Positions 1 to 5,341 of a stretch of DNA of 5,984 bases are shown here, piece by piece (positions within the stretch are counted from its first letter, which is position 1; each line of letters starts with the position of its first letter). This DNA comes from Mariprofundus sp. (GTDB taxonomy: Bacteria > Pseudomonadota > Zetaproteobacteria > Mariprofundales > Mariprofundaceae): NCBI GenBank assembly GCA_015485035.1, contig WFUI01000151.1:1-5984 (forward strand). Direction: 5' to 3'. A program made the position numbers and the translations under genes. The notes under the pieces are model-generated. The model did no database searches. It worked only from the letters and a program-made list of their open reading frames with translations, and was not told the origin of the DNA.

Positions 1-587
1 CGGTTAAAAACACACGCCAGCTTTCCGGCGGCATGCGGCGGCGTTTGCTGGTGGCGCAGGCGCTGGTACATAAACCGAAACTGGTGATCCTGGATGAACC
101 GACAGCCGGTGTGGATGTCGAACTGCGCCGCCGTTTGTGGGATTTTATGCGTGAGCTGAATGCTTCCGGCACCACGATTCTGTTAACTACACACTATCTG
201 GATGAAGCCGAGGAGCTCTGCGACCATGTCGCTATTATCGATCGTGGTCGCTTACTGACAGCTCGACCGATGAAGGAAATGATGGGTGAGATTGCCTCGT
301 CCTATCTCTGGTTCAACTATGGCAGAAAACTGGAAATGTCGGTTGAGGCTGTTAAAACACTGGCCGAGTTTGAGCCGCGCCTGACCGATGAAGGCATCTG
401 CCTGAAACTGGGTATGCTTGAGGATGGTTCCACATTTCACAAAGCCTATCAGGCAGCCGTGACATGTTTTGGAGCTCCGCGAGATGCCGGGTTGCGCCGC
501 GAGGATCTGGAAGATGTGTTTCTGCGTCTGACCGGTAAACAAATGGTGGAAGAAAATGCCGATGGAGAATCGCATGCAGCCGATTAA
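1..587 (+). CDS. ABC-2 type exporter ATP-binding subunit, 5' partial
   Basis: This is the 3' part of an ABC exporter ATPase. The reading frame is open from the window edge (first full codon at 3) to TAA at 585-587, giving 194 visible residues. The Walker A part and the true start lie upstream. Visible motifs in order are the ABC signature LSGGM (visible residues 7-11), Walker B LVILDEP (27-33) followed by a D-loop TAGVD, and the H-loop histidine in LLTTHYLDEAEEL (about residue 64). The C-terminal end DLEDVFLRLTGKQ is typical of ABC-2/DrrA-like subunits. The protein would sit on the cytoplasmic face of the inner membrane and power the permease encoded next, whose start codon lies inside the end of this gene. 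The pair resembles E. coli YadG/YadH by pattern. The substrate cannot be read from the sequence. The family assignment is certain and the specific role is unknown. Confidence 0.95.
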   Translation, partial: VKNTRQLSGGMRRRLLVAQALVHKPKLVILDEPTAGVDVELRRRLWDFMRELNASGTTILLTTHYLDEAEELCDHVAIIDRGRLLTARPMKEMMGEIASSYLWFNYGRKLEMSVEAVKTLAEFEPRLTDEGICLKLGMLEDGSTFHKAYQAAVTCFGAPRDAGLRREDLEDVFLRLTGKQMVEENADGESHAAD

Positions 588-1344
588 TCTGCGCGGTATG
601 TGGACACTGTTTCTGCGTGAGATCCGCCGCTTTTTGAAGGTGAAAATGCAGACGATTGTAACGCCTGCATTGACGGCCATGCTGTATCTGATCATTTTCC
701 GCTATGCCATGGGTGACCGGCAGGTGCCGGGCATGGAAGTGGATTATTTCACTTTTCTGGTGCCGGGGCTGGCCATGATGGCCATGCTGCAGAATGCTTT
801 TGCCAATACCTCCAGTTCGATGATTATGGGCAAGGTTATGGGCATGCATATCTATTTGTTGATGGCACCGCTGTCCGCCATCGAAGTGGTGATTGCATTT
901 CTTGCAGCTGCGGTGGTCCGGGCCGTGGTCGTAGCCGTTGCGTTTCTTGGCGTTTTGATGCCTTTTGTTGATCTTTCGCTGTTGCACCCGGGTATTATTC
1001 TGCTCTATGGCATATGTGGCAGTATCATTATGGGCGGCCTGGGGCTGATCGGCGGCATGTGGGCAAAGGATTTTGATAATGTCGCTATGGTGACCAATTT
1101 CATTATCCTGCCGTTGACCTTTCTCTCCGGTGTGTTTTATTCGGTAAAACAGTTGCCTGAAATCTGGCAGCAGTTGAATCATGCCAATCCGTTCTTTTAT
1201 CTGATTGACGGTTTCCGCTACGGATTTCTCGGAACGGGTGACACCGATCCTTATGCTTCCATTGTGGTGGTCATGGGTACGGTACTGGTCACGATTGTTA
1301 CCTGCTGGGCTTTATGGCGCAGTGGCTGGCGTATGAAAGAATGA
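574..1344 (+). CDS. ABC-2 type exporter membrane permease (YadH-like)
   Basis: This is the integral membrane partner of the upstream ATPase. It has an amphipathic N-terminal segment (LFLREIRRFLKVKMQTIVTPAL) and about six hydrophobic segments. Characteristic ABC-2 stretches include YFTFLVPGLAMMAML, a WAKDFDNVAMVTNFIILPLTFLSGVFYS core, then NPFFYLIDGFRYGFLG. This order matches the YadH/NodJ-type permeases, which are about 255-260 residues long. Three starts are in frame: ATG 556, ATG 562 and ATG 574. I prefer 574 because GGAG at 564-567 sits 6 nt ahead of it, while 556 has only a weak GGA. This gives 256 residues and a 14-nt overlap with the ATPase gene, implying translational coupling. The stop is TGA 1342-1344, followed directly by a strong hairpin that likely ends the operon. 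The exported substrate is not identifiable; drug, polysaccharide or lipid are all possible in this family. Confidence 0.93.
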   Translation: MQPINLRGMWTLFLREIRRFLKVKMQTIVTPALTAMLYLIIFRYAMGDRQVPGMEVDYFTFLVPGLAMMAMLQNAFANTSSSMIMGKVMGMHIYLLMAPLSAIEVVIAFLAAAVVRAVVVAVAFLGVLMPFVDLSLLHPGIILLYGICGSIIMGGLGLIGGMWAKDFDNVAMVTNFIILPLTFLSGVFYSVKQLPEIWQQLNHANPFFYLIDGFRYGFLGTGDTDPYASIVVVMGTVLVTIVTCWALWRSGWRMKE

Positions 1345-1349
1345 AGCAA

Positions 1350-1381
1350 GCCGCACAAACAATGAGTGTTGTTTGTGCGGC
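1350..1381 (+). terminator. 13-bp perfect hairpin after the exporter operon
   Basis: GCCGCACAAACAA (1350-1362) and TTGTTTGTGCGGC (1369-1381) are exact reverse complements around the 6-nt loop TGAGTG. The stem begins 6 nt after the permease stop codon. No T-run follows (the next bases are GCGATAGTTG), so it is not a classical intrinsic terminator. It could be a 3' stabilising structure or a weak or Rho-assisted terminator. The position at the end of an operon supports a 3'-end role. Confidence 0.6.
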
Positions 1382-1399
1382 GCGATAGTTGAATAAAGA

Positions 1400-1419
1400 C
1401 AAGCAATGGGCGTTGCTTG
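1400..1419 (+). other. 7-bp hairpin in the rlmE leader
   Basis: CAAGCAA (1400-1406) pairs exactly with TTGCTTG (1413-1419) around the loop TGGGCG. It ends about 14 nt ahead of the rlmE ribosome-binding sequence GAGG (1433-1436). It may be a leader structure or part of the processing region between the exporter operon and rlmE. Its function is not shown. Confidence 0.35.
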
Positions 1420-1441
1420 AAGAGACGATGGTGAGGTAACA

Positions 1442-2083
1442 ATGGCACAATCATCAAAAAGCAGGGCGGCACGCAAGACTTCGGCATGGTATCATCGCCA
1501 TGCCAACGATCCGCATGTGAAACGGGCCCAGAAAGAGGGCAAGCGTTCACGTGCGGCGTTCAAATTGACCGAAATTCTTGAACAACATGCCCTGGTGATC
1601 AAAAAGAATGCCGTGATTGTTGATCTGGGTTGTGCGCCCGGTTCATGGAGTGTGGAACTGGCCCGGCGCGTGGGTCCGGGTGGACTGGTTATCGGTATCG
1701 ATTTATTGCCGCTGAAGCCGATCAGCGGAGTCACGCTGATACAGGCGGATTTTGATTCACCCGAAGGGCAGCAACAACTGGCCGAAGCCCTGCAGGGGCG
1801 GGCTGTGGATCTGGTCGTTTCCGATATGGCACCGGAGATGAGTGGTAATAAACTGGTCGATCAGATGCGTATGATCGGATTGAATGAGATGACACTGCAT
1901 TTCGCCCGCCAGTATCTGTGCAATGGTGGCGATATCCTGATGAAGACGTTTATGGGTGAAGGTTATGATGCCTTTCGCCGTGATCTGGGCAGCTCATTCC
2001 GGAAAATAAAAAATATCAAACCGGCTGCCAGCCGCAAATCATCATCGGAATTCTTTTTGCTGGGTAAATCATTCCACCAATGA
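1442..2083 (+). CDS. rlmE: 23S rRNA (uridine-2552-2'-O)-methyltransferase RlmE (FtsJ/RrmJ)
   Basis: The enzyme uses S-adenosylmethionine to methylate the 2'-OH of U2552 in the A-loop of 23S rRNA, a late step of 50S assembly in the cytoplasm. The translation has 213 residues, close to the family's roughly 209. The SAM-binding motif DLGCAPGSW is at 61-69, followed by GLVIGIDLLP (81-90), which corresponds to the second SAM-contact strand. The K-D-K-E catalytic tetrad of the FtsJ family is complete: K41 in SRAAFKL, D128 in VVSDMAPEMSG, K168 in DILMKTF, E203 in SSSEFFLL. The N-terminus is basic (KSRAARKTS), as expected for an rRNA-binding enzyme. The start ATG is preceded by GAGG about 5 nt upstream. 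In E. coli the gene sits next to ftsH; here ftsH is not in the visible neighbourhood and the flanks are the exporter operon and a convergent tadA. Confidence 0.97.
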   Translation: MAQSSKSRAARKTSAWYHRHANDPHVKRAQKEGKRSRAAFKLTEILEQHALVIKKNAVIVDLGCAPGSWSVELARRVGPGGLVIGIDLLPLKPISGVTLIQADFDSPEGQQQLAEALQGRAVDLVVSDMAPEMSGNKLVDQMRMIGLNEMTLHFARQYLCNGGDILMKTFMGEGYDAFRRDLGSSFRKIKNIKPAASRKSSSEFFLLGKSFHQ

Positions 2084-2196
2084 TGCAGCAAAACCTTTGA
2101 TTCGTTTGGATAATTTATGCTTCAGTCAGTGCTAGGGCATAGAATCCGGTTGGATTTTGTGTCCTGATGGCGGGCTGGCATGGGTATAATGACATA

Positions 2197-2658
2197 TCAG
2201 CATTTCCTTTTACGCCGGCGTTTGAAAAACTGCTTTAATAACATGCTTGATTCATCGGCCAGAATACCTGCTGATACTTGCGGCTGGTGGTTTAATCGTG
2301 TGTCTGAAAGCAGTTGAAAGAGGGACTGAACAGCACCCGTTTTCGGGTCGGTTGCCGCAAAGGTGATGCGTTTGATGCGGGCATGAATGATAGCTCCTGA
2401 GCACATGGCGCATGGTTCGAGGGTGACATACAGTGAGCTGTTGGTAAGCCGGTAATTCTGTGTTGCGGCACAGGCGGCCCGAATGACACGCATTTCAGCA
2501 TGGGCGCTGGCATCGTGCAGGCTGATCGGTGCATTGTGGCTGGTAAATACCTGTCCATCTTCAAGAACCAGCACAGCACCGACAGGCACTTCTCCGGCCT
2601 GAGCCGCCAGTTCGGCCTGCTCCAGAGCCAGTTGCATATATTTGGTATCACCTGTCAT
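2197..2658 (-). CDS. tadA: tRNA-specific adenosine deaminase TadA
   Basis: TadA deaminates the wobble adenosine A34 of tRNA-Arg(ACG) to inosine, so one tRNA reads CGU, CGC and CGA. It belongs to the cytidine/deoxycytidylate deaminase superfamily and is usually essential. The 153-residue protein has the zinc and catalytic signature complete: HAE (H53 zinc ligand, E55 proton shuttle) and PCAMC (C83 and C86 zinc ligands) with the preceding LYVTLEP. The substrate-recognition stretch HNAPISLHDASAHAEM and the C-terminal DPKTGAVQSLFQLLSDTRLNHQPQVSAGILADE follow the family closely. The end is very basic (KQFFKRRRKRKC), as is common in TadA. The ATG at 2656-2658 is preceded on the minus strand by AGGGA about 8 nt upstream. 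The gene is convergent with rlmE across 113 nt and has the inverted-repeat element immediately upstream, which must include or adjoin its promoter. Confidence 0.97.
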   Translation of the reverse strand: MTGDTKYMQLALEQAELAAQAGEVPVGAVLVLEDGQVFTSHNAPISLHDASAHAEMRVIRAACAATQNYRLTNSSLYVTLEPCAMCSGAIIHARIKRITFAATDPKTGAVQSLFQLLSDTRLNHQPQVSAGILADESSMLLKQFFKRRRKRKC

Positions 2659-2679
2659 GTGTCATTCCCTGAATCCTTT

Positions 2680-2820
2680 ACCGCAGAGTACACAGAGTTT
2701 CGCAGAGTTAAAACCTGTAGTCTTGAATGATATGAATTGTATTTGGAAGATATATTCGCTTAATAATCCAGGATGTATGTTGCTTTTTATATTATGCCTT
2801 TACTCTGCGTACTCAGTGGT
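2680..2820. repeat. inverted-repeat intergenic element (ACC..GAGTAC.CAGAGT arms)
   Basis: The left arm starts at 2680 with ACCGCAGAGTACACAGAGT. The right arm, read on the minus strand from 2820, is ACCACTGAGTACGCAGAGT. The two agree at 16 of 19 positions and face each other across about 100 nt of AT-rich DNA. A further CGCAGAGT copy follows the left arm at 2701-2708. The element fills almost the whole gap between tadA and the opp-like operon. Terminal arms in inverted orientation with no coding capacity suggest a small non-autonomous repeat (MITE- or REP-like). Copies elsewhere in the genome cannot be checked here. Confidence 0.6.
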
Positions 2821-2853
2821 GAAAGCTTTTGACTGTTTTGCTCTGAATTACCA

Positions 2854-3687
2854 TCACTGTCTCAGTTTCGGGTCGAAATAATCGCGCAATCCTTCACCAA
2901 GCAGGTTATAACCCAGTACTGTGGTTAAGATCGCCATGCCGGGATAGACGGATAACCACCAGGCAATCTGAATATTGTCCTTGCCATCGGTCAGGATATT
3001 GCCCCAGGAGGCATCGGGCGGTTGTACGCCAAGCCCCAGAAATGAGAGGCCGGATTCAATCAGTACCGCACCGGCAATACCCAGAATTGCCGATACCAGT
3101 ATCGGCCCCATGGCATTGGGCAACAGATATCGCCACATCAGCCGGACAGGGCCTGCCCCCAGACTGTATGCTGCCAGTACAAATTCACGACGGCTCAGGC
3201 TCAGGAATTCAGCACGGACCAGTCGCGCCACACCCATCCATGACGTCAGGCCAATGACAATCATGATATTCCATATCGATGGCTCCAGAAACGCGATAAC
3301 GGCAAGAATCAGGAAAAAAGTGGGGAAACAGAGCACCATATCGGTGATGCGCATCAGAATAGAATCTGTGCGGCCACCGAAGAAACCGGCCACAGCACCC
3401 AGTATCAGGCCCAATACCAGAGAAATACCCACGGCAACGAATCCGACCGCCAGTGACACGCGGGCACCATATAACATGCGTGATAACACATCCCGGCCCA
3501 ACGTATCGGTACCGCACCAGTGTTGCCATGACGGCGGCATCAGAATCACACTGACATCAATATCGGTAGGGTCATACGGGGCGATCCATGGCGCCAGCAA
3601 CGCCAGCAACGCTACACCCAGCACCAGTGTGCCGCCGATCAGCATCAGGGGGGATTGGCGCATGAGCTGGCGTATCCGGGCAATCAA
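2854..3687 (-). CDS. Peptide/nickel-type ABC transporter permease, OppC/DppC family
   Basis: This is the second inner-membrane subunit of an importer of the peptide/opine/nickel family (BPD_transp_1). Numbered from a TTG start at 3685-3687, the 277-residue protein has the N-terminal membrane segment (about 14-36), then APYDP, the family signature [21 protein letters not shown] (59-79), and further membrane segments. The EAA loop, [13 protein letters not shown] followed by LLPNAMGPI (about 167-196), contacts the ATPase. [16 protein letters not shown] (214-229) and DYFDPKLRQ at the end are typical. A longer reading from ATG 3723 is possible, but it overlaps oppB by 40 nt and has no Shine-Dalgarno (CTCTCC precedes it). 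The TTG start has GGAG 7 nt upstream and overlaps the oppB stop as TTGA, a coupled arrangement. The substrate is unknown; short peptides are the usual cargo. Confidence 0.93.
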   Translation of the reverse strand: MIARIRQLMRQSPLMLIGGTLVLGVALLALLAPWIAPYDPTDIDVSVILMPPSWQHWCGTDTLGRDVLSRMLYGARVSLAVGFVAVGISLVLGLILGAVAGFFGGRTDSILMRITDMVLCFPTFFLILAVIAFLEPSIWNIMIVIGLTSWMGVARLVRAEFLSLSRREFVLAAYSLGAGPVRLMWRYLLPNAMGPILVSAILGIAGAVLIESGLSFLGLGVQPPDASWGNILTDGKDNIQIAWWLSVYPGMAILTTVLGYNLLGEGLRDYFDPKLRQ

Positions 3688-4667
3688 TTTTTGACTCCGT
3701 GGCGGATACGCGGATCCACCCATGCGTAGGAGAGATCGGCAATCAGGTTGCCAAGTAGTGTCAGCACGGCACCGATGACAGTGATGCCCATGACCAGCGG
3801 ATAATCGCGCGACAATACGGATTCAAAGAACAACAATCCCATACCGGGCAGAGAGAACAGTTGTTCGACAATCACAGAGCCGCCAATCAGGCCGGGTATG
3901 GACAGGCCGAGCAGGGTGATGATGGGTAACATGGCATTTTTCAGCGCCAGCCGGTAACGGATGGTCCCTTCGGGAACACCCATGGCACGTGCGGTGGTAA
4001 TATAATCGGCGCGAATCACCTCAAGCATGCCGGTGCGCATAAAACGGCTCATACCGGCCAGTCCGCCGATGGCAGAGACAAAAACAGGTAAAATCAGGTG
4101 TTTCAGCATATCCGCCTGCTGCTGCCAGAATCCCATTTGCTGCCAGCTGTAATCATGCAGGCCGGAAATGGGTAACCAGTTCAGATTTACGCCGAGGCTG
4201 ATCATCAGTAATAAACCCAGCCAGAACGAGGGGATGGCGAAACCGATAAATACAAAGACAGTCATGCCCTTGTCGAACCATGAATCCCGCCGCACGGCGC
4301 TGGCGATGCCGATGGGGATCGCAACAGTGAGGATTAACAGCATGGCCAGCACATTGATCCACAGGGTGACCGGAATACGCTCGGCGATTTTATCCAGTAC
4401 CGCCCTGCCATCAGCTGAGAATGATTGCCCGAAATCCAGTACAGCCAGTCGCCCGAGCCAGTTCCAGTATTGCTCATATAACGGTTTGTCGAGGCCATAG
4501 TAGGAGCGCAATCGTTCGATATCCTGAGCGGACACTTTGGGATTGAACTCCTGCCCGACCACACTGGGTTCACCTGGTGCCAGATGCATCATCCCGAAGG
4601 AAATAATCGTGATACCGAACAGCAATGGAATCATGCCAGCCAGTCGTTTTATCAGATAAGAGGTCAC
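3684..4667 (-). CDS. Peptide/nickel-type ABC transporter permease, OppB/DppB family
   Basis: This is the first inner-membrane permease subunit of an Opp/Dpp-type importer, 327 residues, the usual length. It begins [24 protein letters not shown], an N-terminal membrane anchor with the RL..MIP pattern of the family. An extracytoplasmic loop with [20 protein letters not shown] and LDFGQSF follows, then five further membrane segments. The EAA loop ([28 protein letters not shown], about 221-250) is intact, as are [11 protein letters not shown] (267-277) and the C-terminal YAWVDPRIR. The start codon is GTG (4665-4667). Its Shine-Dalgarno is weak (GTGAG close upstream), so expression may be low. The gene is coupled to the oppC-like gene at its 3' end. 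Neither a substrate-binding protein nor an ATPase gene is adjacent: tadA follows the pair, and the divergent tRNA precedes it. Confidence 0.95.
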   Translation of the reverse strand: MTSYLIKRLAGMIPLLFGITIISFGMMHLAPGEPSVVGQEFNPKVSAQDIERLRSYYGLDKPLYEQYWNWLGRLAVLDFGQSFSADGRAVLDKIAERIPVTLWINVLAMLLILTVAIPIGIASAVRRDSWFDKGMTVFVFIGFAIPSFWLGLLLMISLGVNLNWLPISGLHDYSWQQMGFWQQQADMLKHLILPVFVSAIGGLAGMSRFMRTGMLEVIRADYITTARAMGVPEGTIRYRLALKNAMLPIITLLGLSIPGLIGGSVIVEQLFSLPGMGLLFFESVLSRDYPLVMGITVIGAVLTLLGNLIADLSYAWVDPRIRHGVKN

Positions 4668-4707
4668 GCGCTCACTCTAGCCAGTGATTCGACCAATGCC
4701 ATACTGT

Positions 4708-4749
4708 ATACGTAATTTTATCTGAAAAAGGCGCTGCTGATTTACGTAT
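4708..4749. other. 8-bp inverted repeat between the permease operon and the tRNA
   Basis: ATACGTAA (4708-4715) and TTACGTAT (4742-4749) are exact reverse complements separated by 26 nt. They lie upstream of the leftward permease operon and directly upstream of the tRNA -35 box. They could be an operator half-site pair or chance in AT-rich DNA. Confidence 0.25.
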
Positions 4750-4755
4750 CCAAGA

Positions 4756-4784
4756 TTGACGAAAACGATGAATCACAGTACAAA
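4756..4784 (+). promoter_or_regulatory. Sigma-70 promoter of tRNA-Glu
   Basis: The -35 box TTGACG (4756-4761) and -10 box TACAAA (4779-4784) are 17 bp apart. They are followed by the GC-rich stretch CGCACCCCGC before the expected start near 4791. A GC-rich discriminator is typical of stable-RNA promoters under stringent control. The tRNA 5' end is at 4802, leaving a leader of about 10 nt for RNase P. Confidence 0.7.
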
Positions 4785-4801
4785 TCGCACCCCGCAAAGA
4801 T

Positions 4802-4876
4802 GCTCCCATCGTCTAGCGGTTAGGACGCTGGCCTCTCACGCCGGAAACAGGGGTTCGATTCCCCTTGGGAGTACCA
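4802..4876 (+). tRNA. tRNA-Glu (anticodon CTC)
   Basis: The cloverleaf folds fully. The acceptor stem is GCTCCCA (4802-4808) with TGGGAGT (4866-4872), ending in a G-U pair. The anticodon stem CTGGC/GCCGG closes the loop CTCTCAC, whose centre is anticodon CTC, reading GAG. The T arm is AGGGG TTCGATT CCCCT. The discriminator is A and CCA is encoded (4874-4876). The body matches tRNA-Glu in overall pattern, including ATCGTCTAGCGGTTAGGAC in the D-arm region. The gene is monocistronic, with its own promoter and a terminator 36 nt downstream. DNA character changes right after it, so it is a plausible integration target. Confidence 0.97.
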
Positions 4877-4912
4877 CTAAAAATCTATATATAGCAACAA
4901 ATTATAAAGACT

Positions 4913-4936
4913 CACTATTTAATAGTGGTTTTTTTT
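4913..4936 (+). terminator. Intrinsic terminator of tRNA-Glu
   Basis: CACTA (4913-4917) pairs with TAGTG (4923-4927) around TTTAA. The pairing can extend to CACTATT/AATAGTG. One G and then eight T (4929-4936) follow. Hairpin plus U-tract directly downstream of the tRNA fits a Rho-independent terminator. Confidence 0.75.
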
Positions 4937-4943
4937 GTTTGGT

Positions 4944-4964
4944 TTTGTCCCCGATTTGTCCCCG
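4944..4964. repeat. Tandem TTTGTCCCCG repeat, 11-bp period
   Basis: TTTGTCCCCG occurs at 4944-4953 and again at 4955-4964, separated by one A, giving an exact 11-bp spacing. It lies 68 nt downstream of the tRNA end. Tandem short repeats one helical turn apart beside a tRNA are compatible with arm-type binding sites of a tyrosine recombinase or its directionality factor. The assignment is inference. Confidence 0.5.
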
Positions 4965-4988
4965 TGGAAACAAAAGATAAATACTATT

Positions 4989-5016
4989 TGTATACTAATA
5001 AAATAGAAAAAGTCAA
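4989..5016 (-). promoter_or_regulatory. Possible leftward sigma-70 promoter
   Basis: On the minus strand TTGACT (5016-5011) is followed after 16 nt by TATACA (4994-4989). It would start transcription near 4982 heading left through the GTCCCC repeat and antisense to the tRNA, toward the permease operon. AT-rich context makes chance matches likely. Confidence 0.3.
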
Positions 5017-5123
5017 GTCTAACGTATTGATAATAAAAGGTTTTTCTTGACACGCGGGAAAAATACCCTCACCATACCTGCATAAGCTTTCTTTTGGATG
5101 CTTTGCAGAGGCTCAAAATGACG

Positions 5124-5146
5124 TTGATAGTCACAACTGCTATCAA
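5124..5146. promoter_or_regulatory. Operator-like inverted repeat TTGATAG-N9-CTATCAA
   Basis: TTGATAG (5124-5130) and CTATCAA (5140-5146) are exact inverted copies with a 9-nt centre. Half-site centres are about 16 bp apart, a spacing suited to a dimeric repressor. The site ends 6 nt before the -35 box of the promoter that leads to the helix-turn-helix gene, so it could be an activator or repressor site for it. Confidence 0.4.
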
Positions 5147-5152
5147 TTAAAA

Positions 5153-5181
5153 CTGCCACCGGAAAAGCCGGGTGCTATACT
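5153..5181 (+). promoter_or_regulatory. Extended -10 promoter for the helix-turn-helix operon
   Basis: The -10 box TATACT (5176-5181) is preceded by TG at 5173-5174 with one base between (TGCTATACT), an extended -10. A four-of-six -35 box CTGCCA (5153-5158) lies 17 bp upstream. Transcription would begin near 5188, leaving a leader of about 149 nt before ATG 5337. Confidence 0.55.
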
Positions 5182-5282
5182 CTTGGTCAGAGACAGCGGA
5201 GCCACCACCACCAACGGATGACCGCCGCGTAAGCAGTGATGTACAATAGTGCGGGCTGCAGGAAAAGCTCCTAATACAGTGG

Positions 5283-5341
5283 GGCATAGTTGACTACACA
5301 GCCAGCTTATTTATTAGCTACTGGCTTGGATTAACTATGCC
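5283..5341 (+). promoter_or_regulatory. Two-part hairpin enclosing the start codon of the helix-turn-helix gene
   Basis: Outer stem: GGCATAGTTGA (5283-5293) pairs with TTAACTATGCC (5331-5341) over 11 positions, with one G-U pair. Inner stem: AGCCAG (5300-5305) pairs with CTGGCT (5321-5326). The start codon ATG (5337-5339) lies in the outer stem, and the only Shine-Dalgarno candidate, GGA (5328-5330), lies in the internal loop. In RNA this would hinder initiation. As DNA it is an inverted repeat that could bind the gene's own product. Confidence 0.6.

Larger units (their letters stand above)
4877..5336. other. Gene-free AT-rich accessory stretch right of the tRNA
   Basis: No credible protein gene fits in this 460-nt stretch on either strand. 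In order it holds the tRNA terminator (4913-4936), a tandem GTCCCC repeat (4944-4964), a possible leftward promoter (4989-5016), a consensus TTGACA (5047-5052) without a matching -10, an inverted repeat (5124-5146), a rightward extended -10 promoter (5153-5181), a leader of about 150 nt, and a hairpin reaching into the next gene (5283-5341). No integrase or integrase fragment was found here. Ten- and eleven-codon reading frames at 5118 and 5239 are too short to support. Confidence 0.6.

Noticed and set aside
352..1182. 276-codon open frame on the minus strand opposite the exporter genes
   Set aside because: It is rich in His, Gln, Arg and Cys with no domain pattern, and lies wholly opposite two well-supported ABC genes, so it is a frame shadow.
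2108..2146. Imperfect GGAT..TATGC / GCATA..ATCC pairing after rlmE as a bidirectional terminator
   Set aside because: It has a short interrupted stem, a long loop and no T-run on either strand.
2185..2190. Perfect TATAAT on the plus strand between rlmE and tadA
   Set aside because: No -35 match 15-19 bp upstream (TCCTGA at 17 bp), and it would only produce RNA antisense to tadA. It is not supportable without transcript data.
2975..3694. 239-codon open frame on the plus strand opposite the oppC-like gene
   Set aside because: Composition (Ser/Arg/Thr/Ile-rich, no hydrophobic core) and full overlap with a clear permease gene mark it as a shadow.
4953..4970. CGATTTGTCCCCGTGG resembling the tRNA T-arm end as a degenerate attachment-site copy
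   Set aside because: The resemblance to CGATTCCCCTTGG is short and gapped. The tandem 11-bp repeat explains the sequence better.
4756..4980. Open frame starting in the tRNA promoter and crossing tRNA-Glu
   Set aside because: It begins in the -35 box and reads through the tRNA and its terminator, so coding is implausible.
5047..5052. Consensus TTGACA -35 box on the plus strand
   Set aside because: No acceptable -10 hexamer at 16-18 bp spacing (CACCAT/ACCATA), so it is not called as a promoter.
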